The position numbers and the translations under genes were made by a program. Shown in pieces: positions 44,101 to 52,136 of a stretch of 64,000 nucleotides of DNA (positions within the stretch are counted from its first letter, which is position 1; every line of letters begins with the position of its first letter). Below the pieces are notes generated by a model. It was given only the letters and a program-made list of their open reading frames with translations. It was not told where the DNA came from and did no database searches. Where the stretch lies: positions 129,164 to 193,163 of the forward strand of contig CAOJBY010000003.1 in NCBI GenBank assembly GCA_948330435.1, in the 5' to 3' direction. Source of the DNA: an uncultured Lachnoclostridium sp. GTDB taxonomy: Bacteria; Bacillota; Clostridia; Lachnospirales; Lachnospiraceae.

Positions 44101-47100
44101 GCAGGCACGATCGCAACAAGCGACATCGTGTTTTTAAAGAAACGGGAGCGAAAGATTGTCACGGAGCCGGACTGGGTATTTACCGGAAAGACAGAAGAGG
44201 GGATTACGGTAAACTCCTATTTTGTGGAACACCCGGAGATGATGCTTGGAAAGATGGAGTATGACCAGAGACGCTTTGGATATCAGAGCAATTACACAAG
44301 CTGTATCAACCACGAGAAAGGCTTTGAACTGGGAAAGGCGTTAAAAGAAGCCGTTTCCCATATAAAAGGGGAGATTACCAGGGCAGAGGATCTGACGGAT
44401 AAAGAGGAAACGATTCAGGACCGGATCGAAGCGGATCCGGATGTCAGGAATTACACCTACACCTTTGTGGAGGGAAAGCTCTATTATCGTGAAAATTCCG
44501 TTATGTATCGCAAGGAGGTCCCGGCGACCACAGAGGAACGCATCCGGAGAATGGATGAAATCCGTACCGTTACAAGACGGCTTATCTCAATTCAGACAGA
44601 GGGGTGCGGCAAGGAGGAACTGGCCGCACAGCAGAAGCTCCTGGGCGAAAAATACGATTCCTACGTGAGAAAATACGGGTCGCTGACCGGACGGGGAAAC
44701 AGCCAGGCATTTCGTGACGATGCGGACTATCCCCTGCTCTGCTCCCTGGAGGTGGTGGACGAGGATGGACGGACAGAGAAAGCGGACATCTTCTACAAGC
44801 AGACCATCCGTGCCAAAAATCAGATCGAGCGTGCGGAAACAGCCGTGGAAGCACTGAACGTGTCGGTGAATGAATTCGGGGCCGTGAACATTCCCTTTAT
44901 GCTCAGCATCTATGAGCCGAATATCAGAAAAGAGGTAGAAAGTCAGCCGGAGGGCGGTACATTGCCACAGGCCGAACAGGCAGAGATTAAAAGAAACGTG
45001 TTATTGAAAGAGCTGGAGGGACTGATCTACCTGGACCCTGTAGCGTATAACCCGGACAACCTGAACACGGGATGGAAAACGGCGGACGATTATTTATCCG
45101 GAAACGTCCGGGACAAGTTAAGGATAGCAGAAGCTCATCAGAGGGAGAACCCGGAGCTGTTTGGCATCAATGTGGAAGCTCTTAAAAAGGTTCAGCCGGT
45201 ACGCCTAGACGCATCGGAAATCGACGTGCGTATCGGAACCACATGGATTGAGCCGGAGGATTACCAGCAGTTTATCTATGAACTGGTGAAAACGCCTGAA
45301 AGTGCAAGGCACATGCAGGGGAAATGGGGCAGTTCCGGAATACGCATAAAGCTCAACTCCTATAACATGAACTGGTTTATTGAGGGAAAACGGCTTGACA
45401 ACCGTTCCGTCGCCGCAACACAGACCTGGGGCACAAAGCGGATGGACGCATATTCGATTTTTGAAGAAACCTTAAACCTGCATACCGTCACCGTCCGAGA
45501 CAGGGTGGACGACGGGGAGGGAAAGTACCACTATGCGGTAAACAAAAGGGAAACCATGCTTGCCAGGGAAAAGCAGAACCAGATGAAAGAGACGTTTAAA
45601 AACTGGATCTTCAAGGAGCAGGAACGCAGGCAAAAATACGTGGATTATTACAATGAGACATTCAACAATATCCGTCTGCGTGAGTATGACGGCTCCCACC
45701 TGACATTTCCCAGCATGAATCCGGAAATCCGGCTCCGAGACCACCAGAAAAACGCCGTGGCAAGGATTATTCTGGGCGGAAATACCCTCTTAGCCCACTG
45801 CGTAGGAGCAGGCAAGACCTATACCATGATGGCGGCCTGCATGGAGCAAAGACGACTCGGACTTGCCAGCAAGAACGTGATTGTGGTGCCAAAGGCAATC
45901 GTAGGCCAGACGGCAGGGGAATTTATCCGCCTGTATCCCTCCGCCAATATCCTTGTGGCAACGGAGCGAGACTTTGAGAAAAGCCGCAGAAAGCAGTTTG
46001 TGTCCCGTATCGCAACCGGGGACTATGACTGCATCATCATGTCCCACTCCCAGTTCGAGAAGATCCCCATTTCCAGGGAACGCAGAGAGAGGATGTTGGA
46101 GAAGCAGGTCAAGGAGCTTTCTTTCGCCATTGATGAAATCAAGGCGGAAAAGGGAGAACGGTGGACCATCAAGCAGATGGAAGCCCAGAAGAAAAAGCTG
46201 GAGGAACAGCTCAAGGTGCTGACGGGTGAAAGCAGAAAGGATGACTTAATTACCTTTGAGGAACTGGGTGTCGATTCCGTCATGGTGGACGAAGCACATC
46301 ACTTTAAAAATCTGGCCATTTTTTCTAAGATCAACAACGTGTCAGGCATCTCCGGTACAGGCTCCCAAAAGGCCATGGACATGTATCTGAAATGCCAGTA
46401 TCTTGACGAGATAAACGAGGGCCGGGGGATTGTGTTTGCCACGGGAACTCCGGTAAGCAATACCATGTGCGAGCTGTATGTGATGCAGAGCTTTCTTCAG
46501 AAACGGACCCTGGAGCAGATGGGAATCTACCATTTTGATTCCTGGGCGGCGAATTTCGGCGAGGTGACCACCGCACTGGAATTGACGGTGGAGGGCAGTG
46601 GGTTCCGGTTCAAGAGCCGTTTTAACAAGTTTACAAACGTGCCGGAGCTTATGACCACGTTCCGGGAGGTGGCGGACGTGCAGACATCCGACATGCTGAA
46701 GCTTCCCGTGCCTTTGCTTCGGGGAGGAAAGCCAATCATCGTGGAGAGCGAGCCGGACTGGTATACAAAGCAGGTGATGGAGGGATTTGCCCGGCGTGCG
46801 GAGAGGATTCACTCTGGCGGTGTGGATCCAAGCGAGGACAATTTTTTGAAGATTACCGGGGAAGCAAGGCTTTTGGGAACGGATGCCAGGCTTTTGGAGC
46901 ATAGTGCTCCGAACAATCCCGACGGAAAGCTGAACAAGGTGGTGGAACGTGTGACAGCCGAGTATTTTGCCGGAAATAAGGACGGGAAAATCGGCTGTCA
47001 GCTTATTTTCTCAGACATTGGCACGCCAAAGGCCCCGTGGACACCAGACTGGGAGGAGCGAATAAAAGACGGCGGGCAGTTTGACATCTATAATTATCTC

Positions 47101-48255
47101 AAAACGGAATTGGTAAAGCAGGGAATCCCGGCGGATGAGATTGCCTTTATTCACGATGCAAAGACGGACACACAGCGGGAGAAGCTCTTCCGGGATATGC
47201 GAAGCGGCAGGAAAAAGATCCTGATCGGCTCCACGGATCAGTGCGGAACCGGGGTAAACGTGCAGACGCACATAACGGCCATGCATCATGTGGATTGTCC
47301 CTGGAAGCCGTCCTGCATCGAACAGCGTGAGGGGCGTGGGGTCAGGCAGGGAAATGAGAATGAAGAGGTGGCAATCTATCGTTACGTGACAAAGGGAACC
47401 TTTGACGCTTATTCCTGGTCCCTTGTGGAGAACAAGCAGCGGTTCATCTCCCAGGTGATGACAAGCAGGGCGGTATCGAGAATCTGTGAGGACATTGACG
47501 AAGCCACGCTGTCCTATGCGGAGATAAAGGCCGTGGCAACGGGCAACCCGTTGATTAAGGAAAAGATGCAGCTAGAAAATGACGTACAGCGTCTCAAGAT
47601 GTTGAAGAGCAGTTACGACAGCCAGCACTATTCGCTCCAGGATAACTTTATGATACGTTACCCGAAGCTGATTGCGGCGGCAAAGGCGAAGCTGGGCTGT
47701 ATCCGTGAGGATGTAAAAACCGCAGAGACGGCGTTCCTTGGAGAGCCGGATTTTGCAGTTACCGTAGGCGGAGCAAGGTTTACGGAACGCACGGACGGGG
47801 GGATGGCCGTGCTTCAGGCGGTCAGCGGATGCAAGAAAGGGGAGACGACCCACATCGGAAGCTTTAAGGGGTTCTCTCTTCTGATAGAGAAGAATTATAT
47901 GGAGGTAAACTTCATGGTTCTAAGGGGAAAAACGGACTATAAGGCGGAGATTTCCACAAGCCCCGTGGGAAACATGACAAGGCTTGAAAATCTGTGCCAG
48001 GGCATGGCTTTCGGCATCGGTGAGCTGGAAAAGCGTATTGACGAGTATGAGCGAGACATGGAGCAGTCCAGGCAGGAATATGAAAAGCCCTTTACGCAGG
48101 AGGAAGAGTTAAAAGAAAAACAGGCACGTCTCAACGAGCTGAATGTGCAGTTGGATCTGGAAAACGGAAAGACCGAGGATATCGAATCAGGTAGGGAACG
48201 GGACAATGCCAGGGTGGCCGAGCAGGGCAGTTACCATACGGGGACTTGCCGATAA
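41161..48255 (+). CDS. Giant methylase/helicase (LtrC/SNF2-like) of the element
   Basis: This 2364-residue protein starts with an ArdC/LtrC-like N-terminal domain (GQAWKSICRLTGQLYRYEFD, then WKKVGRYVRRGSKGIAIF). A low-complexity linker (about 255-380) follows, then an N6-methylase-like domain (EPSMGVGHFF near 838; NIPF near 902 in place of NPPF). A SNF2-type helicase is next: Walker A GAGKT near 1549, DEAHH at 1710, and EQREGRGVRQGNENEEVAIY near 2055. The C terminus is coiled. Such proteins are fixed parts of Tn1549-like elements and may protect incoming DNA; their action is not established. The linker overlaps tnpV in another frame. The start follows GGGAGG. Confidence 0.85.
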   Translation: MSVDNKTSTLYDAAMEEVTKSGQAWKSICRLTGQLYRYEFDNILMVYMQRPGAKLVADFDTWKKVGRYVRRGSKGIAIFPSRALNPKMRYVFDIADTGGQQSRLTWEFDRNTMKAYAAWLRKKGEHALPDEESGEKESDKSFLKAFTEDKIRGIMDLEFGASITEFTNLLGSRQITEDGRVQEITAEEALKRSVTYAVFTRCGFDIPPEKQNFSFITAFTREEEVYRLGSLLSDISCQVLKSIAKDLTQMEERSIADGRGNINVSRGSGRGALSGSYSTGGSGEHEKPGTVRSEGSGVSKGEPQREIPDSGKIRKADREDAGGRERSESDDGGTGEKLPEEQSAGRQDFHNGNVAAPSTGQNAGGRDRDERDRIEVPLEDSVQTDTQRGSREPASFLRGSKEITDLPEAYLVPKPEQVLTVPQEYRKQTLMEGGCFRDSKKRIYAIFQNISDPSERIKEIRKEYEQNGVSWPLEGDGLHGYDVFYEIGFRILWREDGIEKEGYLNWNAVEQELRDLIKTGEYFTPSEKAVTPDKAQANDFVTDIVEEREETPAFVSLFPEALRQVETMDADLRDALENYLQKCSAVKPFQPFLQMVSKSGLPKEDKLYFLNRTVNHADGEGSEKAYHNNAYGLVEYTPLKDTFTVDYKNRSGERKKDFVAYEQLYAVMEYLIRAEAFAGEVRMAEYAKDFASLPYEKKSPIEKQFEDKLTSLRSKRLKRNFRFEEEELPKGGPKTRYQWNIDAIRLLKQIERERRDATPEEQKVLARYVGWGGIAQVFDERNQDWQKEYEELKALLSPSEYEDARESVTTAYYTSPKIIQAVYQGITQFGFQKGTILEPSMGVGHFFGAMPDSMNESKRYGVEKDNVSGRIAKLLYPDAKIQIGGFEEISFPDNFFDVAVGNIPFGDFKLYDPKYARYNFRIHDYFMAKALDKVRPGGIVAFVTSKFMMDKSNSKMRKYVAERAELLGAVRMPDTAFLDTAGTIATSDIVFLKKRERKIVTEPDWVFTGKTEEGITVNSYFVEHPEMMLGKMEYDQRRFGYQSNYTSCINHEKGFELGKALKEAVSHIKGEITRAEDLTDKEETIQDRIEADPDVRNYTYTFVEGKLYYRENSVMYRKEVPATTEERIRRMDEIRTVTRRLISIQTEGCGKEELAAQQKLLGEKYDSYVRKYGSLTGRGNSQAFRDDADYPLLCSLEVVDEDGRTEKADIFYKQTIRAKNQIERAETAVEALNVSVNEFGAVNIPFMLSIYEPNIRKEVESQPEGGTLPQAEQAEIKRNVLLKELEGLIYLDPVAYNPDNLNTGWKTADDYLSGNVRDKLRIAEAHQRENPELFGINVEALKKVQPVRLDASEIDVRIGTTWIEPEDYQQFIYELVKTPESARHMQGKWGSSGIRIKLNSYNMNWFIEGKRLDNRSVAATQTWGTKRMDAYSIFEETLNLHTVTVRDRVDDGEGKYHYAVNKRETMLAREKQNQMKETFKNWIFKEQERRQKYVDYYNETFNNIRLREYDGSHLTFPSMNPEIRLRDHQKNAVARIILGGNTLLAHCVGAGKTYTMMAACMEQRRLGLASKNVIVVPKAIVGQTAGEFIRLYPSANILVATERDFEKSRRKQFVSRIATGDYDCIIMSHSQFEKIPISRERRERMLEKQVKELSFAIDEIKAEKGERWTIKQMEAQKKKLEEQLKVLTGESRKDDLITFEELGVDSVMVDEAHHFKNLAIFSKINNVSGISGTGSQKAMDMYLKCQYLDEINEGRGIVFATGTPVSNTMCELYVMQSFLQKRTLEQMGIYHFDSWAANFGEVTTALELTVEGSGFRFKSRFNKFTNVPELMTTFREVADVQTSDMLKLPVPLLRGGKPIIVESEPDWYTKQVMEGFARRAERIHSGGVDPSEDNFLKITGEARLLGTDARLLEHSAPNNPDGKLNKVVERVTAEYFAGNKDGKIGCQLIFSDIGTPKAPWTPDWEERIKDGGQFDIYNYLKTELVKQGIPADEIAFIHDAKTDTQREKLFRDMRSGRKKILIGSTDQCGTGVNVQTHITAMHHVDCPWKPSCIEQREGRGVRQGNENEEVAIYRYVTKGTFDAYSWSLVENKQRFISQVMTSRAVSRICEDIDEATLSYAEIKAVATGNPLIKEKMQLENDVQRLKMLKSSYDSQHYSLQDNFMIRYPKLIAAAKAKLGCIREDVKTAETAFLGEPDFAVTVGGARFTERTDGGMAVLQAVSGCKKGETTHIGSFKGFSLLIEKNYMEVNFMVLRGKTDYKAEISTSPVGNMTRLENLCQGMAFGIGELEKRIDEYERDMEQSRQEYEKPFTQEEELKEKQARLNELNVQLDLENGKTEDIESGRERDNARVAEQGSYHTGTCR
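41930..42295 (+). CDS. tnpV: TnpV-like protein overprinted in the helicase linker
   Basis: This 121-residue ORF lies wholly inside the giant helicase gene in the +1 frame. It begins MAEVTLTYHEEADGVHYPDL and continues with SLGRFAVRVAEYLRENHSGR, LVRFGKLTGKM and ARMQAEEIVMNEIV, the order of conserved blocks of TnpV proteins as I recall them. AAAGGAG at 41915-41921 is 8 bases upstream of the ATG, so it has its own initiation site. In the helicase frame the same bases encode a Gly/Ser/Arg/Glu-rich linker, as expected when the other frame is the constrained one. TnpV function is unknown. Confidence 0.75.
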   Translation: MAEVTLTYHEEADGVHYPDLTAPEEAVSMRSLGRFAVRVAEYLRENHSGRYRTLVRFGKLTGKMQEVENEANRMMEELEKSYLKNNPPGDRTSTMEMWQLHQQARMQAEEIVMNEIVLKFH

Positions 48256-48289
48256 GCCAAAGCGGGCCAGGCAGGAGGGAGACAAGGGG

Positions 48290-48955
48290 ATGCAAAAAAT
48301 CATGGCGGTAATTTTTATTTCCGTGGGGCTGGCGGTTGTGTCGGTCCCATTTTTCTATCATTTTTATGGCAGTTACAAGATCAACGAAATGACGGAGAGG
48401 TTTGAAGAAAACGTGAGACAGGAGCAGATGGAGGATGGCGAAAAGGAAGAGGAAAGGGAAGCCCCCGGTGGTTCGGAGGATGAGGCCCTGCTTTCATCCG
48501 GGGAAGTGATCGGTTTGATCGAGATAGAAGCCTTGCGGCTAAAGTATCCCATCGTGGAGGGTGCGGAGGGGAAACAGCTTGCCTGCGGAATCGGGCATAT
48601 ACCCGGTACGGGAGCGATCGGCGGGAGGGGGAATTGCGTGCTTGCCGGGCACAGGGGGAGCAGGTATGGAACCTATTTTAAGCATTTAAACCGGCTTTCA
48701 ATAGGAGACAAGGTAAAGGTTACGGATAAGAAAGGATGTGTGTACTACTATGAGGTTGATTCATGGGAGGTTGTTGGAGCCTATGACAATTCCGTAAAGG
48801 CACAGGGGGAGGAAAGGGAGCTTACCCTGCTGACCTGTGAGAAGAAAGGAACCATGCGGCTGATTTATCATTGCAGTTATAAAGCCCAAAAGGGCGGAAA
48901 AGGAGGAACTTATGGAATATTCAATCCAGTTAAACGCAGTAAACAACCCGGATAA
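48290..48955 (+). CDS. Sortase (class D-like) with membrane anchor
   Basis: This 221-residue protein has an N-terminal membrane helix (IMAVIFISVGLAVVSVPFFY), an acidic spacer, and a sortase domain with His121 (LAGHRGSRYGT), Cys183 (LTLLTCEKKG) and Arg190 (TMRLIYHC). It should cleave an LPXTG-type signal and join the protein to the cell wall; the LPQTG adhesin at 8831 in the same element is the obvious partner, though 34 kb away. The ATG at 48290 follows AGGAGGG. It starts just behind the helicase gene and overlaps the SpoVG-like gene by 44 bp. Confidence 0.88.
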   Translation: MQKIMAVIFISVGLAVVSVPFFYHFYGSYKINEMTERFEENVRQEQMEDGEKEEEREAPGGSEDEALLSSGEVIGLIEIEALRLKYPIVEGAEGKQLACGIGHIPGTGAIGGRGNCVLAGHRGSRYGTYFKHLNRLSIGDKVKVTDKKGCVYYYEVDSWEVVGAYDNSVKAQGEERELTLLTCEKKGTMRLIYHCSYKAQKGGKGGTYGIFNPVKRSKQPG

Positions 48956-49583
48956 ACGTGTGAGGGCGTTTGCAACCCTCGTGTTCGGGGACAGCTTCAA
49001 GGTCACAAATGTAGCGGTGCTTGAGGGCAAAAAGGGAAACTTTGTGTCCATGCCAAGCTTCCGCACAAAGGAAAGGGATGAGTATAACAATCCCGTTTAC
49101 AAGGACGTGTGCAACCCGATTACGAAAGAGTTTCGGGAGGAACTGTATGGGGATATACTGGAACTCTACGATGAAATGGAGCAGACAGGCAAGGCAGAGG
49201 TTAAGAGAGAAGCATATGATCCCGAAGAGCCAGACTTCACCGTGAGGGTGACTCCCTTTGAGCGTGAGGGCAGTAACATGGTGGGTCTGGCGAGCATTGT
49301 GTTGGATGAGAGCTTTTCCGTGGGAAATGTGAGCGTGGTGCAGGGCAAAAACGGAATGTTCGTGGCAATGCCCTCTTACAGAGCAGGCAATTCCAGATAC
49401 AGGGATGTATGTTTCCCGATTACAAAGGAATTTCGGGAGAAAGTCAATAAGGCGGTATTGGAGACGTATGAACAGGAAAAGGAAAAAGCGGTGCATGAGG
49501 GGCAGGAACGTGTATCACAGCAGATACGGGAGGATGAAAAAGGGTTTTTGCATTATGACGGGGATCCGCTGCCGTTTCGATGA
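48912..49583 (+). CDS. Double SpoVG-domain protein
   Basis: This 223-residue protein contains two SpoVG domains in tandem, about residues 8-85 and 108-190. Each has the FGDSF/LDESF-x-V-x-NV-x-V-x-GKxGxFVxMPS core and the PITKEFREK/PITKEFREE end. Ordinary SpoVG is a single, roughly 95-residue RNA/DNA-binding regulator. The fusion, found at the end of the conjugation operon, may act as a covalent dimer regulating element or host genes. AAGGAGG precedes the ATG. Confidence 0.88.
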   Translation: MEYSIQLNAVNNPDKRVRAFATLVFGDSFKVTNVAVLEGKKGNFVSMPSFRTKERDEYNNPVYKDVCNPITKEFREELYGDILELYDEMEQTGKAEVKREAYDPEEPDFTVRVTPFEREGSNMVGLASIVLDESFSVGNVSVVQGKNGMFVAMPSYRAGNSRYRDVCFPITKEFREKVNKAVLETYEQEKEKAVHEGQERVSQQIREDEKGFLHYDGDPLPFR

Positions 49584-49625
49584 GTGATGGTGGGGGTGTC
49601 AAGTAAAGTGGCGGTATAGAAATTG

Positions 49626-49647
49626 CAGGGCGGCTGATGCCGCCCTG
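49626..49647. terminator. GC-rich hairpin between converging genes
   Basis: CAGGGCGG pairs perfectly with CCGCCCTG around a 6-base loop. T tracts are poor on both sides. It lies between the + strand element operon and the - strand XRE gene and probably serves as a two-way terminator. Confidence 0.6.
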
Positions 49648-49675
49648 TCATTAAGAAAGGTTTTCTGATTCGGTA

Positions 49676-49888
49676 TCATTCTTTTTCTTTGATTTCAAGC
49701 AAGTCAGCAATATCACAGTTAAGATAATCACATAATTTGACAATCAAATTGGCGTCAACTCTTTGAAAATTATCCCTGTAATACCTGTTTAAATTGGTCC
49801 TTTGCAGATCCAAGTCCTTGCATAATCTTGCTCTTGAAACACCTTTTTCTTCGAGAAGCTCCGGTAACCGCATATGTAAATACTTCAT
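49676..49888 (-). CDS. Small XRE-type HTH regulator
   Basis: This 70-residue protein is a Cro/CI-type helix-turn-helix (LLEEKGVSRARLCKDLDLQR, then NLIVKLCDYLNCDIADLLEI). On its strand AGGAGGG precedes the ATG. It is divergent from a 63-residue gene and shares an intergenic region with an inverted repeat that it may bind. Confidence 0.85.
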   Translation of the reverse strand: MKYLHMRLPELLEEKGVSRARLCKDLDLQRTNLNRYYRDNFQRVDANLIVKLCDYLNCDIADLLEIKEKE

Positions 49889-49920
49889 GTCTTACCCTCC
49901 TGAATATATTATAAACAAGC

Positions 49921-49998
49921 AGTGCTTAAAATATAGTTCTTAATATAGACAAAGTTAATATAAACATTGTATAATTAAGCATAGTCTATATAAGCACT
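49921..49998. promoter_or_regulatory. Divergent promoter with candidate operator
   Basis: AGTGCTTAAAATATAG (49921-49936) is an inverted partner of CTATATAAGCACT (49986-49998). Between them a + strand promoter has -35 TAGACA (49946-49951) and a perfect -10 TATAAT (49970-49975). The arms flank this promoter, as for a self-regulating XRE repressor. Confidence 0.6.
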
Positions 49999-50018
49999 AT
50001 TGACAGAGGGGAGATTTC

Positions 50019-50210
50019 ATGAATATCAAAGAATTGGAAAAAAGGGTAATTGAGTTGGATGGGGAGATGCAGGCAGTAATAGAAGAAGTGGGGGAGGATT
50101 TAGATAAATTAGAATCCCTTAAAAGGAAAAATAAACGATATAGAAAACTGCATGATGTTATAGGACATTACGTTTATATCCATTATATTTTAAATGGTAA
50201 AAGATTGTGA
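50019..50210 (+). CDS. 63-residue coiled-coil protein
   Basis: This small protein (IKELEKRVIELDGEMQAVIE, then KLHDVIGHYVYIHYILNGKR) starts behind GAGGGGAG and ends before a strong terminator. It is mostly one amphipathic helix. It is divergent from the small XRE gene and may be its antagonist or partner. No family is recognised. Confidence 0.55.
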   Translation: MNIKELEKRVIELDGEMQAVIEEVGEDLDKLESLKRKNKRYRKLHDVIGHYVYIHYILNGKRL

Positions 50211-50226
50211 AATAGTTCAAGAGGTA

Positions 50227-50267
50227 ATCCCGAAAGGCGTAGAAGAGCTTTTCGGGATGCTTTTTTT
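50227..50267 (+). terminator. Rho-independent terminator
   Basis: ATCCCGAAA pairs with TTTCGGGAT and is followed by GC and seven T. Confidence 0.85.
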
Positions 50268-50300
50268 ATGGAATTCCATTCTGGATTTAACAAAAAGTGG

Positions 50301-50368
50301 TTAATTTAGGGCCAACTTAGGTTAATTAAGCGTCAACATATTTTTTCCTGGAAAATTTATGGTATAAT
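50301..50368 (+). promoter_or_regulatory. LytTR-type promoter ahead of the lanthipeptide operon
   Basis: Two direct repeats, TTAATTTAGGGCCAACT (50301-50317) and TTAATTAAGCGTCAACA (50322-50338), are spaced 21 bp apart, as expected for LytTR dimer sites on one face of DNA. An extended -10, TGGTATAAT (50360-50368), begins its hexamer 29 bp after the second CAAC. There is no good -35. The same layout is seen at 56691-56757. The + strand transcript would run antisense through the XRE gene at 50368-50700 and into the operon at 50817. Confidence 0.65.
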
Positions 50369-50700
50369 TACTTTAGCCTTGAATTGACAAATAATTTGAC
50401 AAAATCCAAAACAAACTGCTGTTGGTTTTCATCCATCTCTTCCAGCAGTGCAAGAATATCAACAGCAACCGGATTTTGGACAGCCGGCTGTTCCGTGAGA
50501 ACATCGTAGAGCAGGTAATTTAGAGATACATCTAAAATATCGCACAGATGTGACAGGGTTTTTAATGAAGTTGAATTGCGGCCAGTCTCAATTCGGCTAA
50601 TCGCACTGACAGATAATCCGCTAAGCTCGGCCAGATCTTCCTGGGTTAAGGATTTTGCTTTTCGTGCCTGACAGATTCGTTTACCAATGAATGCATCCAT
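50368..50700 (-). CDS. XRE-type HTH regulator
   Basis: This 110-residue protein has a classical N-terminal HTH (QARKAKSLTQEDLAELSGLS, then VSAISRIETGRNSTSLKTLS) and a C-terminal helical part (LLEEMDENQQQFVLDFVKLF). AAAGGAG precedes the start on its strand. It converges with the 63-residue gene and lies opposite the predicted leader of the lanthipeptide operon, so the two transcripts could interfere with each other. Confidence 0.88.
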   Translation of the reverse strand: MDAFIGKRICQARKAKSLTQEDLAELSGLSVSAISRIETGRNSTSLKTLSHLCDILDVSLNYLLYDVLTEQPAVQNPVAVDILALLEEMDENQQQFVLDFVKLFVNSRLK

Positions 50701-50816
50701 TTCATTTCTCTCCTTTGTTTAGTCTATCAATTTAGGATTTGAAAGTGAAATGAATAATATGCCTGGTTTGTTTATAAAAATGCTTAGTATACTGCTGAAA
50801 TGGGGATAGGCAAGGA

Positions 50817-51389
50817 GTGAGAATACAAGAAGAAACCATCTTGTCCATGGTTTATACATTGGAGCTTTTAAGTTATAGGGGAATGACTGTTCGGGGAACG
50901 GTGCACCAAAGTCTCGTCTGGTTAAAAAAATGGTACAAGCAGCAAGGGGATCCCGAATACCTGGAACTGGCTCTTTTACAGATTTCCGCCTTGTGTCGGA
51001 TGGGACTGGCACAGGAGGAGGACAGGGCATTATATAACGAGCTGTGCATATTGGCCGGAACCGATATGGAAAAGCTAATGGAGAGCTGTGGCGGTATGGC
51101 GAAGCAGGTGAAAGTAAGCAGGCCGTCTATCCGCAGTCTGATTGGGAAATGGATGCCGAATAAAAAGAATTCCATGACAAAATCGGAAGTGGTTGAGGAC
51201 ATTATAGATAAATTGGAAAATCAGAGAGAGGGGCAGTACTACTATAATTATGAAAAGAGCTGGCCTAAAAACCGGCAGTCAGAAGAGGAAAAAAGAGATC
51301 TGTATAAGCTTGTAATTAATCAGGAGGAAAGCTTTCTTTTGGATTTGAAGCAGTTTCGCATTTATACATTTGAAGTGAAACACAGTTGA
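50817..51389 (+). CDS. Unknown protein heading the lanthipeptide operon
   Basis: This 190-residue soluble protein is probably helical (MVYTLELLSYRGMTVRGTVH; LALLQISALCRMGLAQEEDR) with a charged second half. No domain is recognised. The GTG at 50817 sits directly behind AAGGAG, too close for a standard site, so the true start may be further in (ATG 50847). It lies 31 bp before the response regulator gene in the same orientation, which suggests a regulatory or immunity role; this is inference. Confidence 0.5.
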   Translation: MRIQEETILSMVYTLELLSYRGMTVRGTVHQSLVWLKKWYKQQGDPEYLELALLQISALCRMGLAQEEDRALYNELCILAGTDMEKLMESCGGMAKQVKVSRPSIRSLIGKWMPNKKNSMTKSEVVEDIIDKLENQREGQYYYNYEKSWPKNRQSEEEKRDLYKLVINQEESFLLDLKQFRIYTFEVKHS

Positions 51390-51420
51390 ATGCAAGAATA
51401 CGAAAGAGTGGGATGTACGG

Positions 51421-52134
51421 ATGATAAGAATTGCAGTCCTGGATGACGAGCCGATGTATATTGAACGCATCCGTCATATTACAGAGACATGTATGCGTCA
51501 GCTCGAAATGAGATATGAGATTCATGCTTATGAAACCGGACAGAGTGTACTGGACGATCTGAGAAAGGAAATCTATTATGACGTGTATCTTCTTGACGTT
51601 CAACTTCCGGATATGAATGGGTTGGAGGTGGCAAAGCGGATAAGGCACAGATGGTCCGATCCGATTGTGATTTACATTACGAATTACGTAAAATATGCGG
51701 TAGACGCATATGAATTAAACACTTACCGTTATATTCCAAAAGAATTTTTGGAGGAAAAGCTCCCGAAAGCCTATGCTTCCATGGGAGACATCTTAAGAAA
51801 GCAGGAGAAACGAAGACGGACATATGTGGTTGAACGGTATGCACAGAAAGAGACGATATTGTACAGGGATATTTACTATTTGAAGAAAGACAGAAAGTAT
51901 GTAATTCTGGTACATAAAGATGGGGAAACATCGGTTCGCAAAACGATGAGTGAGATTATAGAAGAACTTGGGGAGAATGAATTTTTGCTGATAGATCGCA
52001 GCTATGCAGTGAACATTGAACATGTACAGTCCGTTAAAAACTGTCAGGTCTATTTGCAGAATGGAGAGGTGCTTCCGGTAAGTAAGCCCAGGTGGCCGCA
52101 TGTTCGGGATACGCTTATGGGCATTAGGAGATAA
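51421..52134 (+). CDS. AgrA-like response regulator with LytTR domain
   Basis: This 237-residue protein has a receiver domain with acidic pocket DDE (8-10) and phosphoacceptor Asp59 in VYLLDVQLPDMNGLE. Its LytTR DNA-binding domain covers about residues 130-235 (ILYRDIYYLKKDRKYVILVH; FLLIDRSYAVNIEHVQSVKN). Regulators of this type bind paired direct repeats near promoters, which matches the elements at 50301 and 56691. It is followed 2 bp later by the sensor kinase gene, as in agr-like systems. Confidence 0.9.
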   Translation: MIRIAVLDDEPMYIERIRHITETCMRQLEMRYEIHAYETGQSVLDDLRKEIYYDVYLLDVQLPDMNGLEVAKRIRHRWSDPIVIYITNYVKYAVDAYELNTYRYIPKEFLEEKLPKAYASMGDILRKQEKRRRTYVVERYAQKETILYRDIYYLKKDRKYVILVHKDGETSVRKTMSEIIEELGENEFLLIDRSYAVNIEHVQSVKNCQVYLQNGEVLPVSKPRWPHVRDTLMGIRR

Positions 52135-52136
52135 GG

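Larger units (their letters stand above)
6813..49650 (+). mobile_element. Integrative and conjugative element (Tn1549-like), incomplete
   Basis: The region holds a complete Gram-positive conjugation set in conserved order: oriT-like sequence, MobC, MOBP relaxase, PcfB, VirD4, Maff2, VirB6-like, PrgI, VirB4, NlpC/P60 hydrolase and a large methylase/helicase, plus ParM/ParR-like partition genes, RadC and a Toprim protein. Cargo includes a sortase-anchored adhesin, an AT-rich NTPase/SEC-C cassette and a PBECR4-like gene. Both edges are approximate. No integrase, serine recombinase or excisionase is visible, so the element probably continues beyond this stretch or its recombinase gene is outside the window. 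The regulators and lanthipeptide locus to the right may or may not belong to it. Confidence 0.75.
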
